A stretch of 64,000 bases of DNA from Bacillota bacterium (GTDB taxonomy: Bacteria > Bacillota > Clostridia > Acetivibrionales > DTU013), in assembly GCA_023409735.1 (NCBI GenBank), contig JAEYRB010000063.1, positions 62,001-126,000 of the forward strand, given 5' to 3'. A program made the translations under genes and the position numbers. Of the stretch, positions 17,830 to 27,373 are shown in pieces. The notes beneath the pieces are model-generated. The model was given only the letters and a program-made list of their open reading frames with translations. It did no database searches and had not been told where the DNA came from. Positions within the stretch are counted from its first letter, which is position 1; the number at the start of each line of letters is the position of its first letter.

Positions 17830-19143
17830 ATGTATACTAAATCTAGCGGAGCCGACGGTTATATGTTTCATCTTAAGCAAGGAATGCTACTTGGAGCTGC
17901 AACAGCGGCTACTCAGATTGAGGGCGGTGAATGCAGTCATAACTGGAATGACTGGTATCACAAGGGGAAAATTAAGGATGGGTCGGACCCGGCGCACACC
18001 ACTGAACACTACAGGCTATGGCGTGCGGATGCCGACCTGATATCCTCTATGGGACTTAAGGTATACCGCTTCGGAGTGGAATGGTCACGCCTTTGTCCTG
18101 CTGAAGGTACAATTGATGAAGCTGTTGTTGTACACTATCGTGAGGAAATGAAGTATCTGCGTAATAAGGGAATATCCCTTTTGCTAACTATTCATCATTT
18201 TACAAATCCTATGTGGTTCGAGAAAAAGGGCGGCTTTACAAAATCCGAAAATATTAAATATTATCTTGAACTCGTATCTCTTATAGTCCGTTCGTTTGGA
18301 GATATTGTGTCAGAATATATAACGATCAACGAGCCCAACGTCTATGCTGTAAATTCCTTCTACCTCGGAGAATGGCCTCCGGCAGAAAAGTCAATGAAGC
18401 AAACAATAGCAGTTATGTCAAATATGGCTGTGTGCCATATTGAAGCGTATAAGCTGATACACAAAATGCGCAGTGAGAGGGGTTTTGATGACACAAAGGT
18501 AAGCTTTGCGAATCACCTTCGTGTATTTGAGCCTGCAAATAGAAAAAATCCAAGGCATGTCATCTGCTCAAGAGCACTTGAATACTTGTTCCAGGGTGCC
18601 CTCTCAAAAGCCATGTACCTTGGTAGGTTCCAATTCCCGCTTAAAGCACCCTGGCCGGTTAATCGAGGAGAATACTGCGACTTTGTTGCTATAAACTATT
18701 ACACACGGTCAACGGTTTTTGGATTTAGTAACGGAGTGAAGAAAGATGCGCCCAAAAATGATCTTGGATGGGAGATCTATCCGGAGGGGATCATAAGCTG
18801 TGTAAAGAAGATATACAGCCTGATAAAGAGGCCTGTATATATTACTGAAAACGGCACATGCGATAATAATGATAGCTTTAGATGCAGGTACTTATATGAT
18901 CACCTTAAGCTTCTCAGCGAGACTGATTTGCCGGTGGAGAGGTATTATCACTGGTGCTTCTGCGACAATTTCGAGTGGAATGAGGGGGAAAGTGCCAGAT
19001 TTGGCATTGTACATACGGATTATGAAACAGAGGCCAGAACTGTCAAGAGCTCAGGTGAGTTTTATTCTGCTGTGATACGAGCTGCCGGTGTAACGACCGA
19101 AACCTTTGATAAATATGTAAAGGATCAGGAATATCATTATTAA
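17830..19143 (+). CDS. GH1 family beta-glycosidase
   Basis: 437 residues, slightly shorter than the usual 440-470. The acid/base glutamate is E168 in ITINEPN and the nucleophile E340 in YITENG. Other family landmarks are GAATAATQIEGG near the start, FGVEWSRLCP, and HWCFCDNFEWNEGESARFGI near the end. It hydrolyses beta-glucosides or beta-galactosides with retention; lack of a signal peptide places it in the cytoplasm. No phosphotransferase genes are nearby, so a 6-phospho-glycosidase role is less likely. GAGGT precedes the ATG; an internal ATG at codon 12 begins nearer the domain. The perfect inverted repeats just upstream suggest dedicated control. Confidence 0.9.
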   Translation: MYTKSSGADGYMFHLKQGMLLGAATAATQIEGGECSHNWNDWYHKGKIKDGSDPAHTTEHYRLWRADADLISSMGLKVYRFGVEWSRLCPAEGTIDEAVVVHYREEMKYLRNKGISLLLTIHHFTNPMWFEKKGGFTKSENIKYYLELVSLIVRSFGDIVSEYITINEPNVYAVNSFYLGEWPPAEKSMKQTIAVMSNMAVCHIEAYKLIHKMRSERGFDDTKVSFANHLRVFEPANRKNPRHVICSRALEYLFQGALSKAMYLGRFQFPLKAPWPVNRGEYCDFVAINYYTRSTVFGFSNGVKKDAPKNDLGWEIYPEGIISCVKKIYSLIKRPVYITENGTCDNNDSFRCRYLYDHLKLLSETDLPVERYYHWCFCDNFEWNEGESARFGIVHTDYETEARTVKSSGEFYSAVIRAAGVTTETFDKYVKDQEYHY

Positions 19144-19444
19144 TTGTGAGCAAAAAAGAGTATTTTCACTAATTAAGAGTAGATTCTGTATCGGCAAAGG
19201 AAATATTAGTTAATACTAGATGATACAAATGATAAAACCAAAAGAGGTAAATCGGGAGGTGATCAAGCTGACCCTTGCATCAATGAAATGATAGGCGTAG
19301 GATACTATATTGTTTGGGACATTGTAAATCACCACCTTCGGGAATTAGGGCAGATGTCAAAAGCTTGCTGATAGGATCAGATGACTTGAAGCAAAGCTGC
19401 TGTTAAAAGTAATTTGGACATCTAAAGCTAAAGGAGATATTACT
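19144..19444. other. Gene-free stretch between GH1 and GH36 genes
   Basis: About 300 bases. A GGGAGGTGATC ribosome-site-like block (near 19254) precedes only a ten-codon frame; another frame of about 37 codons there (with IGVGYYIVWDIVNHH) has no start codon. Neither is recognised. No clear terminator is seen. The GH36 ribosome site (AAGGAG) ends the gap. Confidence 0.35.
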
Positions 19445-21787
19445 ATGATTACTGTAAAGAACAATGTATTTAGATTGGATACGGACAATACGTCATACAT
19501 TTTCAGAATTACTAAATACGGCCATTTGGAGCATGTACACTACGGAACTCGGCTAAATGATATGGACTTGCCTGATACTGTGGCTCAGAAGCAGACTGCC
19601 GTCATTGGTACCAGTATAGCCTATGATGAATCAGATGATTTGTACAGCCTGGATAATATGTGCCTTGAATGGTCGGATAACGGCCGCGGAGATTTCCGGC
19701 AAAGTCCAACTGAGCTTAAGATGCCGGATAGATCATTTGTTAGTGATTTTATATATGAAGCCTACAGTATCACTGAGGAAAGTGTTCCAATGAACACCCT
19801 TCCAACAGCCTATGGAGGCAAAACTCTTGAAATAACCATGCGGGACACCTCCTGCAGCGTCAGCCTGAAGCTTTACTACACTGTTTATGAAAAAGCCAAC
19901 GTTATAACGAGGCGTGCCGTCCTTACAAATGAAGCAGGAAGTGAACTTATTATACGCCGGCTTATGAGTATGCTTGTAGACCTTCCAGATGAGGGCTTCC
20001 GTATGCTTACTCTGGATGGAGGCTGGATCAAGGAGGCTCATGTCCATGAACGGCCGGTCCAATATGGAATAACAGTAAATTCATCTACCACTGGTGCAAG
20101 CAGCAACCGACATAACCCGGGGTTCATGCTGGCTGAGGCAGGAGCATCCGAGGATAATGGAAATGTATACGGCTTTAACCTCATATACAGCGGCAATCAT
20201 TACAGCGCTGTTGAAAAGAACGGGCGTGATTTTGTACGTGTAACTACTGGCATCAACCCGCACTGCTTCGAGTGGAGACTTGGAGAGGGTGAAAGCTTTG
20301 AAACTCCTGAAGCGGTAATGACCTTCAGCTCCTTTGGCTTCAACTGTATGAGCCATAATATGCATATGTTTGTGAATGACCATGTTGTGCGAGGCAGCTG
20401 GAAAAACCGCGAACGTCCTGTGCTGTTCAACAACTGGGAGGGAACGTTCTTTGACTTTAATGAAGGCAAGCTTATCCAGCTGGCAAAGGACGCGAAAAAG
20501 CTTGGAGCCGAGCTGTTTGTCCTTGACGACGGGTGGTTTGGCGAAAGGGACAATGATAAGGCAGGATTAGGCGACTATTATATCAATCAGAAAAAGTTCC
20601 CTCACGGCATGAAGCATTTCTCGGATAGGATTCGTGAGCTTGGTCTTGATTTTGGTTTATGGTTTGAGCCCGAAATGGTCAATCCGGACAGCAAGCTATT
20701 CCGTGCACATCCTGAATTTGCTGTAAGGCATCCGGACAAGAAGCCTGTCTTTGGCAGAAATCAGCTTGTTCTGGATCTGTGCAATAGTGCTGTGCGGGAT
20801 TATATAGTAGACAATGTGGGAGCATTACTTGATGAAGCCGGTATAAGCTATGTCAAATGGGATATGAACCGCAGTATTGCAGAGGGGTACTCTCCTACGC
20901 TTACTGATCAGGGCGAATTCTACCACCGTTACATAATGGGGCTTTACGATGTGCTTTCCAGAATATTCGGACCTCGTCCCGAAATACTGCTTGAGAGCTG
21001 CTCCAGTGGAGGCAATCGCTTTGACCTTGGTATGCTTTGCTTCAGCCAACAAATATGGTGCTCTGACGACACTGATCCGATTGAAAGGCTAAAAATTCAG
21101 ACCGGGCTTTCATACCTGTATCCTCTATCGACAATGGGTGCTCATGTTTCACAATCGCCAAGTCAGCAGACACTGCGTGATACAGCTCTGTCAACCAGAT
21201 TCAATACTGCCTGCTTCGGCTGCCTTGGGTACGAGCTGGACCTGAAATACCTCTCAAGTGAGGAGCGAAAGGACATAACAGAGCAAATCGAGTTTTATAA
21301 GAAGCATAGGCGCCTGTTTCAATACGGGACCTTCTCGCGCCTGGAAACCGGCAAATATAATAAAACTGCCTGGCAGTGTGTTGGAGACAATGGCAATTCA
21401 GCTATCGCGGGATTATTCCAGACTATATTTGAAGCTGCCCAAAGCAATGACAGGCTGAAGGTGATAGGACTTAACGATGGGATGTATAATGTGGAGACCA
21501 GAGCGCAGCGCTTGTATATTGAACGCTTCGGCGGACTTGTGAAGCACTTGCTGCCTGTTGAGCTTAACCCCGATGGTATTGTACTGCGAACAGTCAACCG
21601 TCATTACAGCATGACAGACTGTGTAGAAAAGTACAAATGCTCAGCAGATGCGCTTCAGGCGGGTATTCCGCTTTGCAGCCAGTTTATGGGCTCAGGTTAT
21701 AATGAGAAAATTCGCATGCTTGGCGATTTTGGTTCAAACATATTCATTATTCAGAAAACAGATACGGAGGTAAAATGCCATGAATAG
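19445..21787 (+). CDS. GH36 alpha-galactosidase
   Basis: 780 residues with the three-part GH36 build: N-terminal beta-sandwich (1-330), catalytic barrel (about 340-680) and C-terminal sheet domain. The nucleophile is D473 in YVKWDMNRS and the acid/base lies at D541/D542 in IWCSDDTDP. LFVLDDGWFGERDND, GLWFEPEMVNPDS and ESCSSGGNRFD are further hallmarks. It releases galactose from melibiose, raffinose and galacto-oligosaccharides. No signal peptide. Its last codons overlap the start of the GPH symporter gene by eight bases, so uptake and hydrolysis are coupled in one operon, a strong hint that the symporter brings in the galactoside. Confidence 0.94.
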   Translation: MITVKNNVFRLDTDNTSYIFRITKYGHLEHVHYGTRLNDMDLPDTVAQKQTAVIGTSIAYDESDDLYSLDNMCLEWSDNGRGDFRQSPTELKMPDRSFVSDFIYEAYSITEESVPMNTLPTAYGGKTLEITMRDTSCSVSLKLYYTVYEKANVITRRAVLTNEAGSELIIRRLMSMLVDLPDEGFRMLTLDGGWIKEAHVHERPVQYGITVNSSTTGASSNRHNPGFMLAEAGASEDNGNVYGFNLIYSGNHYSAVEKNGRDFVRVTTGINPHCFEWRLGEGESFETPEAVMTFSSFGFNCMSHNMHMFVNDHVVRGSWKNRERPVLFNNWEGTFFDFNEGKLIQLAKDAKKLGAELFVLDDGWFGERDNDKAGLGDYYINQKKFPHGMKHFSDRIRELGLDFGLWFEPEMVNPDSKLFRAHPEFAVRHPDKKPVFGRNQLVLDLCNSAVRDYIVDNVGALLDEAGISYVKWDMNRSIAEGYSPTLTDQGEFYHRYIMGLYDVLSRIFGPRPEILLESCSSGGNRFDLGMLCFSQQIWCSDDTDPIERLKIQTGLSYLYPLSTMGAHVSQSPSQQTLRDTALSTRFNTACFGCLGYELDLKYLSSEERKDITEQIEFYKKHRRLFQYGTFSRLETGKYNKTAWQCVGDNGNSAIAGLFQTIFEAAQSNDRLKVIGLNDGMYNVETRAQRLYIERFGGLVKHLLPVELNPDGIVLRTVNRHYSMTDCVEKYKCSADALQAGIPLCSQFMGSGYNEKIRMLGDFGSNIFIIQKTDTEVKCHE

Positions 21788-23141
21788 CAGTTCAAGACGC
21801 AACAGGTACTTCTTCGGACTCGGCACGGTGGGAAGGGATATGCTTTATTCTCTTGTAAGCATGTATCTTCTTTTCTACCTGACAGATATACTTAACCTTC
21901 CTGATTCAACAATGTGGTGGATGACAGGTGCTCTTACGATGCTCCGGGTTTTTGATGCTGTCAACGATCCCATTATGGGCTTTCTTGTAGATAATACCCA
22001 TACACGTTTTGGCAAGTTTAAGCCGTGGATCGCTTTGGGTGGACTTTTCGGAGGCGTTTTTACAGTACTGCTGTTTACTGACCTTGGGCTAAGAGGTGCA
22101 GGATATGTAACTTCTTTTGTGATCATATACCTTCTTTGGGATTTCATATATGGTGCTAACGATATTGCATACTGGTCCATGCTGCCGTCATTGACAATAG
22201 ACCAAAAGGAACGTGAAAAGACCGGATCCTTTGCAAGAATCTGTGCAAACATAGGAATGTATGTGGTAGTGGTCGGTATAGTTCCTATAACAAAGGCAAT
22301 GGGCAACGGAAAGGATGCGTGGTTCATTTTTGCCTGTGCTGTAGTAATTATTACATGGGCATTCTTATGCTTCACCCTTTTTGGGGTAAAGGAGAATCGC
22401 TCCTTGTATAAAAAAGATGAGGGTACCTCACTTAAGGAGCTATTCATTGTACTGTTCAAAAATGACCAGCTCATGTTTACTGCAATATCCATGGCACTTT
22501 TTATGATAGGCTATAGCACTACAACGAGTTTTGGACTTTATTATTTTAAATATGCCTATAAAAATGAAAATATGTACTCTGTATTTGCAGGAGTGCTTGG
22601 AGTATCACAACTTCTTGCTTTGACGATATTCCCCGTCTTTTCAAAGAGATACAGCCGAAAGCAGCTGTATGGCTTTGCGACAGTTCTTGTAGTGCTAGGG
22701 TATATAGTTTTCTTCTTATCACCTATGAATATGATATACATTGGCATTGCCGGAGTCCTGATTTTTATCGGGCAGGCATTCATACAGCTATTGATGCTTG
22801 TATTCTTGGCAGATACTGTGGAATACGGCCAGTGGAAGCTGGGACGCCGCAACGAGAGTATTACATTCTCTGTACAGCCCTTTATAAATAAGATAGGAGG
22901 GGCAATTGCCAGCGGCATAGTTGGAGCCACACTGATAATTTCCGGTATCAACTCTGCAGCAACGCCTGATGATGTAACGGAAACGGGGCTAACCATCATG
23001 AAGATAGCTATGCTTATACTGCCTCTTATTTCAATAGCTGCGGGCTATGTGGTATACCGTTTGAAATTTAAAATCGATAAGGAAATGTTTGATAGGATAG
23101 TTAAGGAGTTAGCAAAGCGTGGTGATATTAATGCTGATTAA
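21780..23141 (+). CDS. GPH-family sugar:cation symporter (MelB-like)
   Basis: 453 residues with about 12 membrane segments. The N-terminal motif GLGTVGRDMLYSLVSMYLLF, the conserved FDAVNDPIMGFLVDNTHTR with acidic residues in helix 2, and FGKFKPWI in the first cytoplasmic loop are typical of glycoside-pentoside-hexuronide carriers. VEYGQWKLGRRNES in the second half is equally diagnostic. These move melibiose, xylosides or glucuronides with Na+ or H+. The start lies inside the end of the GH36 gene, with GGAGG upstream. Substrate is inferred from that coupling. Confidence 0.92.
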   Translation: MNSSSRRNRYFFGLGTVGRDMLYSLVSMYLLFYLTDILNLPDSTMWWMTGALTMLRVFDAVNDPIMGFLVDNTHTRFGKFKPWIALGGLFGGVFTVLLFTDLGLRGAGYVTSFVIIYLLWDFIYGANDIAYWSMLPSLTIDQKEREKTGSFARICANIGMYVVVVGIVPITKAMGNGKDAWFIFACAVVIITWAFLCFTLFGVKENRSLYKKDEGTSLKELFIVLFKNDQLMFTAISMALFMIGYSTTTSFGLYYFKYAYKNENMYSVFAGVLGVSQLLALTIFPVFSKRYSRKQLYGFATVLVVLGYIVFFLSPMNMIYIGIAGVLIFIGQAFIQLLMLVFLADTVEYGQWKLGRRNESITFSVQPFINKIGGAIASGIVGATLIISGINSAATPDDVTETGLTIMKIAMLILPLISIAAGYVVYRLKFKIDKEMFDRIVKELAKRGDINAD

Positions 23142-23151
23142 CATGAGTCAG

Positions 23152-23225
23152 TAGGGGACGGTTCCTTATTGACTCATCTGATTTTACATAGGGGACGGTT
23201 CCGTATTGTCTCTTCTGATTTTACA
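23152..23225 (+). repeat. Two tandem 37-bp copies of the GGGGACGGTTC repeat
   Basis: Units at 23152-23188 and 23189-23225 both begin TAGGGGACGGTTCC and end TCTGATTTTACA, differing at four positions. They lie right after the symporter gene and 41 bases before a short ORF whose N-terminus resembles RAYT transposases. Other copies of the core are at 2597 (reverse), 43267, 46828, 46859 and 50656. Confidence 0.85.
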
Positions 23226-23266
23226 CAATACGAAACTACCTATCATATCCACAAGGGGCGGATAAA

Positions 23267-23434
23267 ATGCCGAGAAGAAGCCGAAACTTAAGTAAAAGTA
23301 TAATATGTCATGCCATGTCCAAACATATCTTTTACTTTTACGATCCGGATGGCTCAGGGGAAAAGGGTCATGTGACTGCAGCCCGCAGGAAGCTGGGATA
23401 TCCCTTGATTACGGTTGACACTGAGAAAATATAG
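23267..23434 (+). pseudogene. Short ORF, possible remnant of a REP-associated (Y1) transposase
   Basis: 55 codons from ATG 23267 to TAG 23432-23434, with AAGGGG upstream. The first residues, MPRRSRNLSKS then an I-x-CH-x-M segment, resemble the N-terminus of Firmicutes IS200-like/RAYT proteins (typically MPRKAR..S.SGIYHVM). The rest (FYFYDPDGSGEKGHVTAA and onward) is not recognised, and the HUH catalytic motif is absent. Its position beside tandem GGGGACGG repeats fits the known link between RAYT genes and REP-like repeats. I infer a deletion remnant; a small unrelated peptide is possible. Confidence 0.4.
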
Positions 23435-23458
23435 ATATTAATCGGAGGACACGAAGAA

Positions 23459-25348
23459 ATGTTGACCACAAATAACAGGATAAAAGATATATATTCCAAT
23501 CCTATTGGACGTGATATTATCCGAAGGATACTTCTTCAGGCAGGCGCGTCGGAAGCTCTGGTAACAAATCCAGTGGTGAGCAATATAAAGCTTAAGGCCT
23601 TGCCACGGCTTACGAGAAATTACGTAGATAAGAAGTTCATTGATACTATACTGGGGCTTCTCAATGGTGAACCGGATGTGCCGCATAATGATGAAGCTCC
23701 TGCCGCGCATGCCTGGTGGAAGGAAGCTGTTTTTTATCAGATATACCCTAGAAGCTTTAAGGACAGCAACTCTGATGGAATAGGTGATCTCAAGGGGATA
23801 ATTGATAAGCTGGATTATCTTAAGGAGCTTGGAATAGACGCTATATGGCTATCTCCTGTTTATGACTCTCCCAACGATGATAATGGCTATGATATACGCG
23901 ATTATAAAAAAATCATGACCGAATTCGGTACAAATGAAGATTTTGATGAACTGCTTGAAAATACCCACTCGCGAGGTATGCGCCTTATCATGGATCTCGT
24001 TGTAAACCATACCTCCGATGAACATGAGTGGTTCAGAAGGGCTGTTAATGAACCCGGCTCAAAATACGGAGATTACTACTTTTTTCGGGATAAGCCCAAT
24101 AACTGGACATCCTTCTTCAGCGGGAGTGCATGGAGGTATATAGAAGAGCGCGGTCAGTATGCTCTGCATCTGTTCTCAAAAAAGCAGATGGATCTTAATT
24201 GGGATAACCCGGAGGTCCGCCGGGAGGTTATAGACATGGTCCGATGGTGGTTGGAAAAAGGTGTTGACGGCTTTAGAATGGATGTGGTCAACTACATTTC
24301 AAAGCGTAAGGAGCTGCCTGATGGAAATGAAAAGATTGGTGCCCTTATGGGGTTTTATGGTGTAGAGCATTATTTTTATGGGCCGCACCTTCATGAATAC
24401 CTGCGTGAACTGAAAAAAGAGGCGTTCAAGCCTTTTAAAGCATTTTCTGTAGGAGAAACGCCGGGGATCGGTATGGAGATGAGCAAGCTTATTACTGCTG
24501 ATTATCGTGGCGAGCTTGACATGGTGTTTTCCTTTGATCATCTGGAAAACCCCGGCCACGATCGTTATGATGATTATAAATACGACCTTGACTACTACAA
24601 GAAAAATATGATCAACTGGATGGAGAATTACGGTAATCATTGCCAGCCTTCCTTGTTTTTTGAGAATCATGATAATCCGCGTATGGTGTCAAAGGTTGAT
24701 CCTGACCCGCAGTATCGCAATATTCTGGCCAAGCTTCTTGCTGTAATGCAGCTTACTCTTCGCGGTACGCCATTTATTTATCAGGGACAGGAGCTGGGGA
24801 TGGTTAACAATAGCTTTAACTCCATTGACCAGTTGAGAGATGTGGAGGCCTTAAATCTGTATGAAGAGCTTTGCAAAAAAATGAGCAGCGAAGCAGCCTT
24901 TAATAAAATTCTTGCAGGAACAAGAGATCATGCACGCACACCAATGCAGTGGGATGACAGTATTTACGCCGGCTTTTCGGATGCTGAGCCCTGGATTGGA
25001 ATGGATGATGATTATAAAAAATGCAATGTCAAGTCTCAAATGTCGGATAAGGACTCTGTTTGGAGCTTTTACCACAGGCTTATCAATATTCGCAGGCAGC
25101 ACCTTTCTCTTATATATGGTGAGATAGAAATTGTTAATAAAAGAGCCAGGAAGCTATTCACATATTACCGCAGAGATGATAACGAGACGCTTTATATCGA
25201 ATGTAACCTTGGTAGAGAAACACTAAAGCGTAAAGCCGGATTAAATAATGCTGTTTGCCTGATATCAAACTATACAGACAGGTCGAATAATTTGCGGCCA
25301 TATGAGGCAAATGTATGGATGATCAACAATGATAAACTGCAAAGATGA
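23459..25348 (+). CDS. GH13 alpha-glucosidase / oligo-1,6-glucosidase with N-terminal extension
   Basis: 629 residues. The barrel begins at about residue 85 (WWKEAVFYQIYPRSF). The catalytic triad is D275 (GFRMDVVNYI), E333 (SVGETPG) and D405 (FFENHDNPR). The QMDLN motif is the QPDLN-type signature of the oligo-1,6-glucosidase subfamily, and valine after the nucleophile suggests alpha-1,6 preference. Residues 1-80 form a small helical extension (NPIGRDIIRRILLQAG, NPVVSNIKLKALPRL) not needed by simpler members; similar segments occur in clostridial glycosidases. No signal peptide. GGAGG lies about 11 bases before the ATG. It likely degrades isomalto- or sucrose-type oligosaccharides in the cytoplasm. 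Confidence 0.92.
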   Translation: MLTTNNRIKDIYSNPIGRDIIRRILLQAGASEALVTNPVVSNIKLKALPRLTRNYVDKKFIDTILGLLNGEPDVPHNDEAPAAHAWWKEAVFYQIYPRSFKDSNSDGIGDLKGIIDKLDYLKELGIDAIWLSPVYDSPNDDNGYDIRDYKKIMTEFGTNEDFDELLENTHSRGMRLIMDLVVNHTSDEHEWFRRAVNEPGSKYGDYYFFRDKPNNWTSFFSGSAWRYIEERGQYALHLFSKKQMDLNWDNPEVRREVIDMVRWWLEKGVDGFRMDVVNYISKRKELPDGNEKIGALMGFYGVEHYFYGPHLHEYLRELKKEAFKPFKAFSVGETPGIGMEMSKLITADYRGELDMVFSFDHLENPGHDRYDDYKYDLDYYKKNMINWMENYGNHCQPSLFFENHDNPRMVSKVDPDPQYRNILAKLLAVMQLTLRGTPFIYQGQELGMVNNSFNSIDQLRDVEALNLYEELCKKMSSEAAFNKILAGTRDHARTPMQWDDSIYAGFSDAEPWIGMDDDYKKCNVKSQMSDKDSVWSFYHRLINIRRQHLSLIYGEIEIVNKRARKLFTYYRRDDNETLYIECNLGRETLKRKAGLNNAVCLISNYTDRSNNLRPYEANVWMINNDKLQR

Positions 25349-26399
25349 TATAGATTACTAGCTAATGTGCTACAACATAGACCATGCGCCGATATTTTTT
25401 TGACGGCTGCAAGGTCTGTTGTCGCTATCCATAGAAAGATCTCTACAACAGAAGTTTTGATTAATCTAACTATACATTTTTTTCTCTGCTTCGTAACAGT
25501 AGATGGCACTAGGGCTACAGGGACTTAATGAAAAATTATAGTACGTTAATCTATTTTTGGATACCGGCTTCAGAGTAAGTTGTTGATTTTGGTAAAGTTT
25601 CTTTTTATATTAACCGATTCACATAATATTACCTTTTTCATAATTTTAGATACTGTCTCATATCTGTTCTGGGGTAGTTTTTTACAGTTACTTTTATAGG
25701 CTTTATTAAAATTCATATGATACAACCGTTCGAAACCTCTGCAATTTAATATGGTGTATTTCAAAAAAACATTGCTGGGACTTCTGTTCACTGTCTGGTT
25801 ATTTGGTATGCTATTGTATATGGCGGTGCATTTTTCAGGGTATTATCTGCTCAGAAAGAGAATCCAACCATGTCCCCCTTAATACATCATCACAAAATAT
25901 CTGCTGCTTTTTCTGTCCTTATACAGGTAATGAGCAAATAAGCATTATATTTGCTATTATCTGCCCGAGCAATCCGAGATATTGCATAATCATTGACTGC
26001 CACTGAACAAAGAAAAAATAATGGTCTTTTCGTATTGCAGTACATTATCATGCATTCAACAAATGCAAAAACTATTCAATAAATAATGATGTATAAGCTG
26101 TTTTCAATAAATGATTATTTACAATCACAAAATGCTTATAGAATTGCTGATTTTCCATAGATACAATAGCAAGTGGGAGGAGCAGGGTTCTGTGAATACT
26201 AAAAGTAACTCATGAAAGATAAGATTCAATGGCGCGATGAGTAACTTAATGGCATAGGTTAGCAAGCAGCTTGTTTTACCAAAAATAAACTGCTGAGAAA
26301 GTTCAAAGAGCTTGTGCGTATTGCAAGGCATGTTGTAGATAGATATAAGCTCTCTATAGTAGATATTAGCCTTAAAAATCAAGAAAGGAGGTGAGCTTA
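25349..26399. other. 1-kb gene-free stretch before the ABC transporter unit
   Basis: Strongly AT-rich and full of stop codons on both strands; no gene is recognised. It holds the first copy of a hairpin repeat (25652-25725). An AGAGCTT/AAGCTCT inverted repeat lies about 50-95 bases before the first permease start and could be part of its control region. A ribosome site AAAGGAGGTG ends the stretch. Confidence 0.5.
25652..25725 (+). repeat. Hairpin repeat, copy 1 (partner at 34991-35068)
   Basis: About 74 bp closely matching 34991-35068. Shared blocks include CTCATATCTGTTCTGGGGT and AATTCATATGATACAA. The first part folds as a terminator-like stem (ACTGTCTC with GGGGTAGT using G-U pairs) followed by TTTTTT. 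This copy is the more degenerate one. Confidence 0.8.
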
Positions 26400-27362
26400 A
26401 TGAGCTTAAGTCATGAAATCGAAAATCAGAAAGTAATAAAAAAATTCTCGAAAATAATTCTTCTGAAAACGCTTAAAAACATTCGAAAAAATTGGGTACT
26501 GTATATATTTCTTTTACCTTGCTTGATTTATGTAGCAATATTTAATTATGCTCCGATGTATGGTATTATTATTGGCTTTAAAAACTTTAAGCCTGCTCTT
26601 GGAATATGGAATAGTGAATGGGTAGGATTTGCTCATTTTCAACGTTTCTTTGAGTCGTATCAGTTCGGTAGTCTTTTAAGAAACACAGTTACGCTGAGCT
26701 TCTATCTGATTATTGCGAGTTTTCCTTTCCCAATAATTTTAGCGCTGGTACTAAATTATACGACGCTTCCTAAGCTTAAGAAGATTGCACAAACAGCTAC
26801 ATATGCACCACGCCTAATTTCAGTAGTTGTTACGGCAGGAATGCTAATTATTTTTTGCAGTCCAAGTGGGTTATTTAATCAGATTGGTGCACTTTTTGGT
26901 ATTGAGCCCGTTGCTTTGCTTGGGAAAGAAAATCTTTACCAATCTATCTATGTTTGGTCTTCTGTCTGGCAACGAACAGGGTATCAGGCTGTTATTTATA
27001 TTGCAGCATTGACAAGTGTAAGTAGTGAGTTGCATGAGGCTGCGGTTGTTGATGGAGCCAATAAGTTCAAACGTGTATTGCATATTGACATACCTGCTGT
27101 TATGCCAACAATTATTATTCTGTTGATTATGAATGTTGGTAACGTCATGAGCATCGGTTTTGAGAAATCATACTTGCTACAAAATGACCTCAATCTCGGA
27201 CGAAGCGAGATAATTGCTACATACGTTTATAAGGCCGGAATCCGGAGCGCCCAATATGGTTATGCTACTGCAATTGGCCTTTTCAATAACATAATAAACC
27301 TGACTCTTTTGATTACTGTTAATAAGGTCTCCAGGACGTTGTCTGGAAAAAGCTTATGGTAA
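26400..27362 (+). CDS. LplB-type sugar ABC transporter permease
   Basis: 320 residues with about six membrane segments. The start is the ATG at 26400, with AAAGGAGGTG just upstream. The LplB/YtcP branch is recognised by LPCLIYVAIFNYAPMYGIIIGFKNF near the N-terminus (only part quoted: NYAPMYGIIIGFKNF), SVWQRTGYQAVIY, and the EAA loop ELHEAAVVDGANKFKRVLHI that contacts the ATPase. It pairs with the next permease; no ATPase gene is in the unit, so a shared MsmX/UgpC-type ATPase elsewhere is expected. Base composition is clearly more AT-rich than the glycosidase block before it. Confidence 0.92.
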   Translation: MSLSHEIENQKVIKKFSKIILLKTLKNIRKNWVLYIFLLPCLIYVAIFNYAPMYGIIIGFKNFKPALGIWNSEWVGFAHFQRFFESYQFGSLLRNTVTLSFYLIIASFPFPIILALVLNYTTLPKLKKIAQTATYAPRLISVVVTAGMLIIFCSPSGLFNQIGALFGIEPVALLGKENLYQSIYVWSSVWQRTGYQAVIYIAALTSVSSELHEAAVVDGANKFKRVLHIDIPAVMPTIIILLIMNVGNVMSIGFEKSYLLQNDLNLGRSEIIATYVYKAGIRSAQYGYATAIGLFNNIINLTLLITVNKVSRTLSGKSLW

Positions 27363-27373
27363 GGAGGAACTAG

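Noticed and set aside
21875..22492. 205-codon minus-strand frame inside the GPH symporter gene
   Set aside because: Antisense shadow of a clear membrane transporter; composition follows the codons of the other strand.
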